From positions 1 through 47,324 of the forward strand of contig DBYZ01000017.1 in assembly GCA_002311655.1 (NCBI GenBank): a stretch of 47,324 bases of DNA. Reading direction: 5' to 3'. Position numbers and translations under genes: made by a program. The notes under the pieces are model-generated. The model was not told where the DNA came from, searched no databases, and worked only from the letters and a program-made list of their open reading frames with translations. Below, piece after piece: positions 17,451 through 25,988 of this stretch. This DNA comes from Bacteroidales bacterium UBA1173 (lineage in GTDB: Bacteria > Bacteroidota > Bacteroidia > Bacteroidales > F082). The first letter of the stretch is position 1; the number at the start of each line of letters is the position of its first letter.

Positions 17451-19130
17451 ATGAGATTTAAGTTTTTGTTTTGTATTTTATTGATATCCAATATTTTATG
17501 CGCTCAAGACAAGCCAAAATATCCGATTTATCCAAATCCGGTGAAAATTCCAATTTATCTTTCGGCGACTTTTGGCGAGTTGCGCAACAACGCTTTTCAT
17601 GCAGGTGTCGATATCAAGACTAACGGAAAGACAGGTTATCGTGTTTATGCCGTCGCTGATGGCTATGTGAGCCGAATAGGAGTGTCTCCATACGGCTATG
17701 GAAATGTTGTGTATGTTACTCATAATGATGGGTTTATGTCGGTTTATGCACATCTCGAAGGTTTCAACGACAAGATTGGAAAATATGTTCGCAAGAAACA
17801 GTTCGAAAGCAAGTCGTTTAAGCAGAATTTGTTCCTCGAAAAAGGGGAGATACCTGTGAAAGTCGGTGATATTCTTGGATATAGCGGTGACACTGGCGGT
17901 TCGGGCGGTCCTCATCTGCATTATGAGCTTCGTGATGCCAACCAACATCCTGTGAATCCTTATTTTTTCGGGTTTAAGGTGGCTGACAAAATCAAACCGA
18001 TTATAAATGGCTTTGCTGTGTATCCGAAGGAGAATTCATCGGTTAATGGCTCGGATTGTAATGAATATTTTAAACCTATTGATAATCAAGAAATTCAGGT
18101 TAACGGAACCGTGTATTTTGGCATTTCAACTTGCGATCAGGCGGATGGCTCACATAACAAAAACGGTGTGTATTCGATTGATTTGTATGCTGATAACCGA
18201 TTGATTTTCAATATTGTATTCGATGAATACTCTTATGATGAAACGCGTTATATCAATAGTTTGATTGATTATAGAAAGTTTTATAACGACAAAATAAGAT
18301 ATGTCAGAACTGAAGTCGATGAGTACAATATCCTTGATTTATATGGAGAAAAGAGCGGTTTCGTGACATTGAAAGAGGGCGACAGGGTGGAGATGAAGTA
18401 CGTTGTCAAGGATTATTATGGCAACACTACGACTTTGAGATTTACTTTGGTTGGTGATAAACCATTGACGGAATATTCTGATAATCAATATAGTAGGGCG
18501 TATTATCGTGTTGATGGCAAGAATGCTGTCGATGTCAATCTCGATGGGTTTACCGCTACAATTCCTGAAAAGGCGTTTTATCGTTATGAATATGTTCTGG
18601 CACGACAGCTCGACACTATCCCGAATATTGCTTCTGATTATGCCTATGTGCTTGGTACTGAGGATATTCCAGTGCAGAAAAACATCGAACTGAAGCTTCG
18701 TCCGGCTGCAAAATATGCTGATTCCGACAAGCTTTATGTGGTTTCTGTAGCAAAAGACGGTAAGTTTGTGGCTCAAGGCGGCAAGAAGGTTGATGACATG
18801 ATCAGCACAAAGGTGCGTTCGCTTGGCACTTACGCTTTGGCTGTTGACAATGTGAAGCCTCAGGTGACACCTAAAAATTTCAAGAACAATACTAAGGTTA
18901 TTAAATGTAAACGATTGAATATCACTATAAAAGATGCCGAATCTGGTATTGATAAATACGATATTTACCTTAACGGGAAATGGGTGATTGGCGCTTACGA
19001 TGCCAAGAATGACCTGTTATTCTATGATGTCGACGAGCATCTGAAAAAAGGTTATAACAAAATGGAAATCGTTGTCACAGACTGTGTTGGCAACGAGACT
19101 CGTCGCAGTTACAACATCATTCGGGAATAA
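17451..19130 (+). CDS. Exported M23-family (LytM-type) peptidoglycan peptidase
   Basis: The product is 559 residues with a signal peptide (MRFKFLFCILLISNILCAQ). The M23 domain sits unusually close to the N-terminus, at about 35-170. Zinc and catalytic residues are all present: H50 and D54 in HAGVD, H101 in VYAHLEG, and H155 and H157 in PHLHYELRD. This predicts an active zinc endopeptidase rather than a degenerate LytM activator. Residues 175-559 are strand-rich and carry several Ig-like or Gly/Asp-rich segments without a family I recognise. The ATG at 17451 follows the promoter box; the TTG six bases earlier is less likely. The 3' end overlaps the convergent beta-helix lipoprotein gene by 14 bp. 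Confidence 0.9.
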   Translation: MRFKFLFCILLISNILCAQDKPKYPIYPNPVKIPIYLSATFGELRNNAFHAGVDIKTNGKTGYRVYAVADGYVSRIGVSPYGYGNVVYVTHNDGFMSVYAHLEGFNDKIGKYVRKKQFESKSFKQNLFLEKGEIPVKVGDILGYSGDTGGSGGPHLHYELRDANQHPVNPYFFGFKVADKIKPIINGFAVYPKENSSVNGSDCNEYFKPIDNQEIQVNGTVYFGISTCDQADGSHNKNGVYSIDLYADNRLIFNIVFDEYSYDETRYINSLIDYRKFYNDKIRYVRTEVDEYNILDLYGEKSGFVTLKEGDRVEMKYVVKDYYGNTTTLRFTLVGDKPLTEYSDNQYSRAYYRVDGKNAVDVNLDGFTATIPEKAFYRYEYVLARQLDTIPNIASDYAYVLGTEDIPVQKNIELKLRPAAKYADSDKLYVVSVAKDGKFVAQGGKKVDDMISTKVRSLGTYALAVDNVKPQVTPKNFKNNTKVIKCKRLNITIKDAESGIDKYDIYLNGKWVIGAYDAKNDLLFYDVDEHLKKGYNKMEIVVTDCVGNETRRSYNIIRE

Positions 19131-20589
19131 CGTATTGGTAAGATCCTGCGTCTGGACGGTTGCCTCTCGCGACTCCATCCAAATCAAACTGTAAATCACC
19201 GATTGCATAGCAAGGATTGGCGATTCCGATCGCTGGTGACAGCGTGTCGAGATGGAAATCGAATTCGGCAGTATTCTTGAAGTTTGGTGCCTGATTGAAC
19301 ACGCATGACTCATAAAGCTGCTCAGGATGAGGTCTTTGCGAGCAAATCAAGCTGTTTTTGAACTTGTACATGGTGTCGTTGATGGGGTAGAAGTCTGTTC
19401 CGAACTCATTGCTCCTGCTTCCGTAGATAATGCTGTTGATCATGTCGCATTCAAAAGGTACCACATAAGTCTCGCCATCAGTTGGGTTGGTGTAGTAGTT
19501 ATTGAAAAATAATGCCTCGGCTTTTCTTGTGGACCCGGTCCAGTAATTCGCGATGGTGTTGTGCGTGAACAGATAATCACCGCCACCAGTGAGAGCCACA
19601 CAGTAATTTCCGCAGTTATTCACGAGAGAATTCGACATCGCAATGCTGTAGCAGTTGGCGTAAACGCCCATTCCTGTGTGGTTTTCAATGATTGTGTTGT
19701 TGATATATGTCGGCTCCATGTTGTCTTTCAGCATTCGCTGTATCTGAAGGCCTATAAAGCCGTTTCTGATGATTGCGTGGTCAATTCTATGTCCGTGACC
19801 TTCGCGTGCTTCCATGAGCCAGATTCGGTCCCATTGCCCTGGTTGGTCAATATAGAATGATTCGAGTCTGTCACCTTGAAACACAACTGGATTCTCTGCC
19901 GTTCCGTTCACGATGAGCTGTCCTTCGCTCCATGCCCATAAGCCAGAGCCACCGTGGAAATAAACATGTGTGCCCGGCTCTATGGTAAGAGTTCCGTCAG
20001 AGTCTATAAGTGCCACATTATAAATGACATACGGCTTCTCTGCGGTCCAATGAACGTCTTTTAAAGTGTCGTTGGTAACCGGATAATAATAATTGGTGTA
20101 ATGCCCGTTAGCGTCAGGGAAAATGCCTTTTCTGCCTATGATGTAATGTGCATTTTGTCCGTAAGCGGTGAGATTTACGACCTTTTCGTTGCCGTTGGTG
20201 CTGAAAATCAGACGGTCCTCAACAAAAAACGGGTTGTTATCGTCGTTTGGGTTTATCGTTACTTTTATGAAAACGTAAAGACTGTCTTTCGCATATATTT
20301 CCTTATCTGAAAACGATGTTCCAGCCTGCCCGTCGACATTGATGCTGTAAGGTGAGGAGCTGCCTCGTTCAAGTCTAATCGAGTTGATTTTAAGGTTCTC
20401 TGAGTTGTTGTTATAAATCATCAAAACTCGTGTCGAGGAACCCACGCTGGTGAACACGGTGTCGAACGCGATGGTGTCGGTCGAGAGGCTGATGTTCTTC
20501 GACGGATTGTCTGAAAACTTCAATTCCTTACGACATGAAACTGCTATTATCGTTGTTGATAATAATATGAAAAACAGTAGTTTACGCAT
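19117..20589 (-). CDS. Beta-helix lipoprotein with N-terminal Ig-like domain
   Basis: This is a 490-residue lipoprotein (lipobox IAVSC, C19). Residues about 35-145 resemble an Ig-like domain of the ASH/choice-of-anchor type (FDTVFTSVGSSTRVLMIYN). Residues about 180-450 form a right-handed parallel beta-helix, seen as repeated short strands with Asn-rich turns (TYINNTIIENHTGMGVYANCYSIAMSNSLVNNCGNYCVAL). The helix type is shared by pectate lyases and carbohydrate-binding surface proteins, but no catalytic set is evident. It is the last gene of the SPFH / smpB / thioredoxin operon, starting 2 nt after the thioredoxin gene. The function is unknown, and surface exposure is an inference. Confidence 0.75.
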   Translation of the reverse strand: MRKLLFFILLSTTIIAVSCRKELKFSDNPSKNISLSTDTIAFDTVFTSVGSSTRVLMIYNNNSENLKINSIRLERGSSSPYSINVDGQAGTSFSDKEIYAKDSLYVFIKVTINPNDDNNPFFVEDRLIFSTNGNEKVVNLTAYGQNAHYIIGRKGIFPDANGHYTNYYYPVTNDTLKDVHWTAEKPYVIYNVALIDSDGTLTIEPGTHVYFHGGSGLWAWSEGQLIVNGTAENPVVFQGDRLESFYIDQPGQWDRIWLMEAREGHGHRIDHAIIRNGFIGLQIQRMLKDNMEPTYINNTIIENHTGMGVYANCYSIAMSNSLVNNCGNYCVALTGGGDYLFTHNTIANYWTGSTRKAEALFFNNYYTNPTDGETYVVPFECDMINSIIYGSRSNEFGTDFYPINDTMYKFKNSLICSQRPHPEQLYESCVFNQAPNFKNTAEFDFHLDTLSPAIGIANPCYAIGDLQFDLDGVARGNRPDAGSYQYVIPE

Positions 20590-20591
20590 CT

Positions 20592-21098
20592 TTACTTAAT
20601 GTAATCCTTGAATGTTTGTGTTTTGTATGCGTTGGTGCCAAAATACTTTAAAATCGGCATAAAATCTTTGGATTCCATGTATCCTGGAGCCACTGTCAGT
20701 AGCTGATTTTTCTCGTCCATGAAGACGTATGAAGGGAACGACATCTTGCCTTGCAGCAGTGCTATCGCCAGCTGGTGTGAACCTTTTCTGCCGTTTTTTC
20801 CGCCTTCGTTAATGAATGTGTAGCCAGCGAAAACGATAGTGTCGTTCATCTCGGCGTCGAGTTTTACGGCGTAGTAATTCTCATTCATGTATTCGACAAC
20901 CTCTTTGTTCTGGAAAGTGGTCTGATCCATGCGCTTGCACCATCCGCACCAGTCGGTATAGACGTCGATGAAGATCTTCTTAGGCGCTGTCTCATTCAAT
21001 TTAACCGCCTCTTGAAATGTCATCCAATTGATTTTCTGTGCGTTACAGAATGTCGGAAACGCTAAAACTATCGCAAATGCTAATAATAATCTTTTCAT
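20592..21098 (-). CDS. Exported thioredoxin-fold protein
   Basis: The 168-residue protein has a signal peptide (about 1-20, ending CNA-Q) and a thioredoxin-like domain with active-site CGWC at 51-54 in the context TDWCGWCKRMDQTTF. That context is typical of the thioredoxin_7/DUF255-like group. A partial second motif, MSFPSYVFMD, carries the cis-Pro expected near the active site. It probably acts as a periplasmic thiol-disulfide oxidoreductase; reduction versus oxidation cannot be decided here. Its start codon abuts the smpB stop exactly, with no gap, in a tight operon. Confidence 0.87.
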   Translation of the reverse strand: MKRLLLAFAIVLAFPTFCNAQKINWMTFQEAVKLNETAPKKIFIDVYTDWCGWCKRMDQTTFQNKEVVEYMNENYYAVKLDAEMNDTIVFAGYTFINEGGKNGRKGSHQLAIALLQGKMSFPSYVFMDEKNQLLTVAPGYMESKDFMPILKYFGTNAYKTQTFKDYIK

Positions 21099-21554
21099 TT
21101 AATACTCTCTAATCTCTTTTTTCGAATCCTTTTCTTTCAAGCTGTCGCGTTTATCGTAGAAATGTTTTCCTTTCGCCAGAGCTATTTCGAGTTTTGCCAG
21201 CCCTTTCTCGTTGATAAACAATTCGATAGGGATGATGGTGAAGCCTTTCTCGGAACTCTTTGCCTTGAGTTTTCGCAACTCTTTCATGGTTAGCAGCAGC
21301 TTCCTGTCGCGTTTCGGCACATGGTTGTTGTACGTCCCGAAAGCATATTCGGCAATATGCATGCCAATGGCCCATAACTCGTCGCCGATAAATGAGCAAT
21401 ACGACTCCACGATGCTCGCTTTGCCTTCGCGGATGCTCTTTATCTCAGTGCCTGTCAGGACTATGCCGGCGGTGTATCTGTCGATGAGGAAATACTCGAA
21501 CGACGCCCGCTTGTTTTTGATGCTTATTCTTACCTGTTTGACCTTGTTCGCCAT
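21099..21554 (-). CDS. smpB: SsrA-binding protein SmpB (trans-translation)
   Basis: The 151-residue protein is the usual SmpB length. The family core is clear: KRASFEYFLIDRYTAGIVLTGTEIKSIREG near the N-terminus, AEYAFGTYNNHVPKRDRKLLL in the middle, and GLAKLEIALAKGKHFYDKR followed by a basic tail (DSLKEKDSKKEIREY). SmpB binds tmRNA and delivers it to stalled ribosomes. The ssrA gene is not in this window. The start codon overlaps the SPFH stop by 1 nt (TAATG on the minus strand), and the downstream thioredoxin gene begins immediately. Confidence 0.97.
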   Translation of the reverse strand: MANKVKQVRISIKNKRASFEYFLIDRYTAGIVLTGTEIKSIREGKASIVESYCSFIGDELWAIGMHIAEYAFGTYNNHVPKRDRKLLLTMKELRKLKAKSSEKGFTIIPIELFINEKGLAKLEIALAKGKHFYDKRDSLKEKDSKKEIREY

Positions 21555-22414
21555 TATTTGATGTCTCCTAAAATCAGCGGCATGCCGTCTTTGCTGTTGC
21601 CAACGATGACAATCTTCGAATTCGGCGATTCTGCAAGTTTCAATGTTGCCTCAATACCTTTCTCACGCAAAATCTTGTCGTTGATACTGGCGCTGACGAT
21701 GTTGTTTGCTCTTGCTTTACCTTCAGCCTCAACACGTTGACGCTCAGCCTCTTGGGATGCCTTCTCGAGCTTGAACTCATATTCCAAAGCTTCCTGTTCC
21801 TGTTTCAGCTTGCTCTCGATAGCCGACTTGATGGTAGGAGGGAGAGTGACCGAACGGATAAGCACCTGGTTGAGCTGGATATGCTTGCCTTCCAAGAGGT
21901 TCTTTGTCTCGATGAAGATCTCTTCCTGGATGGCGTCGCGTTTTGTAGAGTAAATCTGTTCAGGAGTATATCTTCCCAAAACACTTCTTGCTGCGGAACG
22001 CATGGCAGGGTAGACGGCTCTTGTCAGATACTGCGTGCCGATAGTGGCATGAAGCTCGCCGAGTTCCTGCCAAGTCGGCTGGTACCATGTTGAGAATTCT
22101 ATCTTGATTTCCAAACCGTTTGACGAAAGAGCGCTCATTTCCTCGTCGGCGACCTGCTGACGCACCTCATAAAGCGTCATGCTGTTCCAAGGAGCGATGA
22201 AATGGAAGCCTTCCTCGTAGGTTTTGCTGGTGTCGATACCGCCGCCAAACAGACGGTAAAGCACTCCGCCATGTCCCGCCGGAATTGTCACCGTGATGCG
22301 GCTCCAGAAAATGATGAGTAATAAAACCAATACGCCAATGAGGACGAATGGTCCGTATTTCTTGTTGTTGCTTGGTTTATTCTGTTGATAACCAGTCTGT
22401 TGTGTGTATTCCAT
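21554..22414 (-). CDS. SPFH-domain (prohibitin-like) membrane protein
   Basis: The 286-residue protein has a short Gln/Asn-rich N-terminus, one membrane anchor (VLIGVLVLLLIIFW), a prohibitin/stomatin-type SPFH domain (GGVLYRLFGGGIDTSKTYEEGFHFIAPWNSMTLYEVRQQ) and a coiled coil (about 190-245, Glu/Lys/Ala-rich). Prohibitin-like SPFH proteins assemble into membrane cages and often regulate membrane proteases. No FtsH or NfeD-type partner is adjacent. The ATG at 22414 (MEYTQQTG) is preferred; the longer frame would start upstream of the promoter box at 22444-22451. First gene of the smpB operon. Confidence 0.88.
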   Translation of the reverse strand: MEYTQQTGYQQNKPSNNKKYGPFVLIGVLVLLLIIFWSRITVTIPAGHGGVLYRLFGGGIDTSKTYEEGFHFIAPWNSMTLYEVRQQVADEEMSALSSNGLEIKIEFSTWYQPTWQELGELHATIGTQYLTRAVYPAMRSAARSVLGRYTPEQIYSTKRDAIQEEIFIETKNLLEGKHIQLNQVLIRSVTLPPTIKSAIESKLKQEQEALEYEFKLEKASQEAERQRVEAEGKARANNIVSASINDKILREKGIEATLKLAESPNSKIVIVGNSKDGMPLILGDIK

Positions 22415-22443
22415 ATCTAAATAATTTAATTTGTTAATTTCTG

Positions 22444-22451
22444 CAAAGATA
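22444..22451 (-). promoter_or_regulatory. Promoter -7 element (TATCTTTG) of the SPFH-smpB operon
   Basis: An exact TAnnTTTG match on the minus strand lies 30 nt before the ATG at 22414. It mirrors the promoter of the divergent peptidase gene, with 13 bp between the boxes. Confidence 0.55.
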
Positions 22452-22464
22452 ATAAAAAATTCAA

Positions 22465-22472
22465 TAATTTTG
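22465..22472 (+). promoter_or_regulatory. Promoter -7 element (TAATTTTG) of the M49-nicotinamidase gene
   Basis: An exact TAnnTTTG match lies 36 nt before the ATG at 22508. No clear -33 TTTG was found at the usual distance. Confidence 0.55.
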
Positions 22473-22507
22473 CACCCCAAACGAAATAAAATTTAAAAAT
22501 TAAAATA

Positions 22508-25105
22508 ATGAAAAGAATTATCATGGTTTTAAGTATTGCAGGACTTCTAACTGCTTGTACATCAAGTGAAAAGAAAGTCCAAAGTGGAGACTTCAAGTAT
22601 CTCGTCGACGAGTTTGCCGACCTTAAGGTGATGCGTTATCAGATTCCTGAATGGGAAAACCTGACGCTTCAGCAGAAAGAGTACATTTATTATCTCGGTG
22701 AAGCTGCAAAATGCGGCCGCGACATCCTCGCTGACCAGAATTTCAAGTATAACCTGACGGTTCGCAAGACCCTCGAGGCTATTCTCAATTCTTACAAAGG
22801 TGACAAGAAATGTGCTGATTATCAGAACTTTGTGGTCTATGCAAAGCGTGTTTTCTTCAGCAACGGCATCCATCATCATTATGCTGAAGACAAGATGTTT
22901 CCGGAGATTTCGCAGGAATATTTTGCACAGCTGGTGAAAAACTCTGACGCTCAATGTCTTCCATTGGCAGAGGGCGAGAGTGTTGATGACTTCCTGAATT
23001 TCATCACTCCTGTGATTTTCGACAAAGATTTGTACAAGATGCGTCGCAGCGGGGAAGAGGATATCATCCAAAACTCATGCGTCAATTTCTACAAAGGCAA
23101 TATTAATAAAGGTGAAGTCGAGGCGTTTTATGACGCTCAGCGTAAGCCAAACGACGCACAGCCTATTTCTTACGGTCTGAATTCAAAGCTCGTGAAGGAA
23201 AACGGCAAACTTCGTGAGGAAGTTTACAAGGTTGACGGACTTTACGGAAAGGCAATCGAGCAGATTATCTATTGGCTTAAAAAGGCTAACGAAGTGGCTG
23301 AAAACGACAGCCAGCGTAACTACACCAATCTGTTAATCGATTATTACACAACAGGTTGCCTCAAAAAATGGGACGAATACAACATCGCTTGGGTTCAGGA
23401 TTCGATTTCGACAATCGACTTTGTGAACGGCTTCATCGAGGATTACAACGACCCGATGGGCATGAAAGCCACTTGGGAGGCAATAGTTGATTTCAAGGAT
23501 TTGGAAGCTACAAAACGTTCGGAGATCATCAGTGCCAACGCTCAGTGGTTCGAGGATAACTCACCTGTTGACCCTCGTTTCAAGAAAAAAGAATGCAAGG
23601 GCGTGAGCGCAAAAGGCATCATTGTCACCACTTTGGCTGGCGACTGCTTCCCGGCACCTCCAATTGGAATCAACCTGCCGAATGCTGACTGGATTCGCAA
23701 GGATTATGGTTCTAAGTCTGTGACAATCACCAACTTGATGGATGCTTACGACAAGGCTGCCAACGAGTCGCCGAAGAGTGTCTTGGCAGAGTTCGCTTAC
23801 TCGCAGGACGAAATCGACCTCTGCAAGAAATACAGCAGCATCGCCGATGTTTTGCATACCGACTTGCACGAATGCCTCGGTCACGGCTCAGGACAGCTGC
23901 TCCCGACAACCCCACAGAACGCGCTCAAGGAATACAGCTCTGCACTCGAAGAAGCCCGCGCTGACCTCTTTGGTCTGTATTACTGCGCCGACCCGAAGAT
24001 GGTGGAACTCGGCATCCTTCCTAACATGGAATGCTACAAAGCACAATATTGCGACTTCATCCGCAACGGACTCATGAGCCAGCTCGCACGCATCGAACTC
24101 GGCAAGAACATCACAGAAAGCCACATGCAGGACCGTGCTCTCATCAGCTGGTGGTGCTATGAAAAAGGCTTGAAAGACAACGTCATCGAGAAGAAAGTTC
24201 GTGACGGCAAGACATATTTCGTTATCAACGACTATGATAAACTTCGTGGTTTGTTTGGTGACTTACTCGCTGAGATTCAAAGAGTTAAATCTGAAGGCGA
24301 TTATGAAGAAGGCAAACGTCTCATCGAGACTTACGCTGTGAAGATCGACCTCGACCTCCACAAAGAGGTGAAAGCACGTTACGAAGCTCTCGGACTTAAA
24401 CCATACGGCGGTTTCATCAACCCTGACATCGTCCCAGTTATGAAAGGCGGTAAAGTCGTTGATTATCAAGTCAACTATCCATGCGACTTCTTGCAGCAGC
24501 ATCTCGATTACGGCAAGAACTACAGTTTCGTCGAGGAAAACCACGATGCTCCAGAGCATCTGGTCGTCGACATGCTTTACGACTTCATCGATGGCACATT
24601 GGCATGCGGAAACGCTGAAAACGCTGTACATGAGGTTGTAAAATACATCAACGCACATCCAGAGGAGCGTGTGATCTACATCACCGACTACCATCCGGCA
24701 AACCACAGCTCATTCGCTGATTTCGGTGGTATCTGGCCAGTTCACTGCGTCCAGGGAACACGCGGTGGTGCTATCCATGAAGCGTTCTATACCGATGTTA
24801 TCAATCCAGCCAACCGTCCTGATCCGGAAAGAAACATCTTCCGCAAGGGCGAACAGGTCGACAAGGAACAATATTCAGGTTTCGCATCAGTCGGTCCTGA
24901 CGGCAGAATGCTTTCTGAATGTGTTGGTAAAGACTTGGTTATCAGCGGTATAGCAACAGAATACTGTGTTAAGAACACCTTGATGGAATTCTTGAACGCC
25001 GGTCACAATATCGAGCTTTTGGTTCCAGGTCTCGGCTACGTTGACAAGAAAGGTCACGATGAGACGATGAAGGAACTTGAGAAGATAGTGACAGTAATAG
25101 AATAA
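22508..25105 (+). CDS. Lipoprotein fusion of dipeptidyl-peptidase III (M49) and a nicotinamidase-like hydrolase
   Basis: A single 865-codon frame encodes two enzymes. Residues 1-17 are a lipoprotein signal (lipobox LTAC). Residues about 25-675 match DPP III: zinc motif HECLGH at 454-459, third ligand region EEARAD at 481-486, and the family C-terminal segment LGLKPYGGFINPDIVPV. M49 enzymes remove dipeptides from peptide N-termini. Residues about 684-865 are an isochorismatase-superfamily domain closest to nicotinamidase, with catalytic Asp D688 (VVDMLYDF), metal ligands D727, H729 and H733 (DYHPANH), Lys K780 and Cys C820 (GIATEYCVKN), plus PVHCVQGT. All key residues of both domains are present, so both may be active, probably outside the cytoplasm. 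The gene has its own promoter and a terminator. Confidence 0.9.
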   Translation: MKRIIMVLSIAGLLTACTSSEKKVQSGDFKYLVDEFADLKVMRYQIPEWENLTLQQKEYIYYLGEAAKCGRDILADQNFKYNLTVRKTLEAILNSYKGDKKCADYQNFVVYAKRVFFSNGIHHHYAEDKMFPEISQEYFAQLVKNSDAQCLPLAEGESVDDFLNFITPVIFDKDLYKMRRSGEEDIIQNSCVNFYKGNINKGEVEAFYDAQRKPNDAQPISYGLNSKLVKENGKLREEVYKVDGLYGKAIEQIIYWLKKANEVAENDSQRNYTNLLIDYYTTGCLKKWDEYNIAWVQDSISTIDFVNGFIEDYNDPMGMKATWEAIVDFKDLEATKRSEIISANAQWFEDNSPVDPRFKKKECKGVSAKGIIVTTLAGDCFPAPPIGINLPNADWIRKDYGSKSVTITNLMDAYDKAANESPKSVLAEFAYSQDEIDLCKKYSSIADVLHTDLHECLGHGSGQLLPTTPQNALKEYSSALEEARADLFGLYYCADPKMVELGILPNMECYKAQYCDFIRNGLMSQLARIELGKNITESHMQDRALISWWCYEKGLKDNVIEKKVRDGKTYFVINDYDKLRGLFGDLLAEIQRVKSEGDYEEGKRLIETYAVKIDLDLHKEVKARYEALGLKPYGGFINPDIVPVMKGGKVVDYQVNYPCDFLQQHLDYGKNYSFVEENHDAPEHLVVDMLYDFIDGTLACGNAENAVHEVVKYINAHPEERVIYITDYHPANHSSFADFGGIWPVHCVQGTRGGAIHEAFYTDVINPANRPDPERNIFRKGEQVDKEQYSGFASVGPDGRMLSECVGKDLVISGIATEYCVKNTLMEFLNAGHNIELLVPGLGYVDKKGHDETMKELEKIVTVIE

Positions 25106-25122
25106 ACATTTCGCATAAAAAG

Positions 25123-25150
25123 AAAAGGACGCTTTTAAAAGCGTCCTTTT
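25123..25150. terminator. Bidirectional rho-independent terminator
   Basis: This is a perfect 28-bp palindrome (14-bp arms, AAAAGGACGCTTTT and its complement) flanked by A and T runs on both sides. It sits between the convergent stops at 25105 and 25154. It should fold as a GC-core stem with a U-tract in both directions and stop both genes. Confidence 0.9.
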
Positions 25151-25153
25151 TTG

Positions 25154-25957
25154 TTACTTATTCTTTCTCCGTTCCTCTCTCGCTTTCTGTCTCTCGAGTC
25201 TTCTGCGCTGTTTCTCCAAAGCCTTGTTGTGGAACTTCGGGTTGTCGCCTTGGTAGATGTATTCCTCGCGTTTCAAATCTTCAAGTTTTTCATTGAAAAC
25301 GTAGGTCAGGCGGAAGGTGAAAAGGTTGTTGTATTGCTTGAAAACGCCTAATGATTCGCCCATTACATTAAAATACTCGCGTTCTCTAATCGGATTTAAT
25401 GAATAGGAATACCTGAATCCGACTTTCCATCTTTTGTAAACGCGCAGCTTCACATCGGCAAGGATGTTGAACTCGTTTTGGTTATACTCGCCACTTGTCG
25501 CGGTAACTCCCGTCTTCACGCCATGCTCGTATTCTGAAAGACTCATCAAACGGGCGTATGAGACGCCGACACCTGCTGAAACTAACTTCTTGTCGGTGAA
25601 ATAAATCATTAACGGGACCTCGCCGTAGCTCTCGTTGAGTTTGTATTCTCCGGTGATTTCCAAACCTGTGATAGAGTCGATTTTGTGATCCCAGTATTTT
25701 CTGCCTTGTTTCGCACCTTTCTGATTATAAAGGACTTCCAACGAAAGTTCAATGCTGAATTTGTCCTTGGTCCAAATAGGGGCGATGACACCGACACCAA
25801 CGTTGACTCCAGGTTTGAAAAATCCCATGATCTGGTCGCCGTCGACTTGGCAGATGTTATATCCAACGAATGCCTCACCCAAGAAAACCTGGGCTTTCGC
25901 ACTGTTTGACAACGATGCGATTACTATGAATAATCCTATTAAAAAGTACTTTTTCAT
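25154..25957 (-). CDS. Outer-membrane beta-barrel protein with a basic C-terminal tail
   Basis: The 267-residue protein has a signal peptide (MKKYFLIGLFIVIASLSNSAKA). Alternating strands follow, typical of a small outer-membrane barrel of the Bacteroidota porin-like/PorT group (FVGYNICQ, GVNVGVGVIAPIW, VPLMIYFTDK, VSAGVGVSYARL, FTFRLTYVF). After the last recognisable strand (about residue 228) comes a tail of some 38 residues in which Arg, Lys and Glu dominate (KQRRRLERQKAREERRK). Barrels usually end on a strand with an aromatic residue, so this tail is an addition, perhaps periplasmic. Gene stop and terminator are 3 bp apart. Function not recognised. Confidence 0.65.
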   Translation of the reverse strand: MKKYFLIGLFIVIASLSNSAKAQVFLGEAFVGYNICQVDGDQIMGFFKPGVNVGVGVIAPIWTKDKFSIELSLEVLYNQKGAKQGRKYWDHKIDSITGLEITGEYKLNESYGEVPLMIYFTDKKLVSAGVGVSYARLMSLSEYEHGVKTGVTATSGEYNQNEFNILADVKLRVYKRWKVGFRYSYSLNPIREREYFNVMGESLGVFKQYNNLFTFRLTYVFNEKLEDLKREEYIYQGDNPKFHNKALEKQRRRLERQKAREERRKNK

Positions 25958-25988
25958 GATTTTATAACGTGATAATCATAAAAATATT

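Noticed and set aside
15461..17491. Longer phosphoglycerol transferase starting at 17491
   Set aside because: The extra 34 codons cover the promoter box at 17404-17411 and the divergent M23 promoter; the ATG at 17389 fits both.
25123..25150. Operator palindrome
   Set aside because: The GC core with flanking A and T runs between two convergent stops is better explained as a bidirectional terminator.
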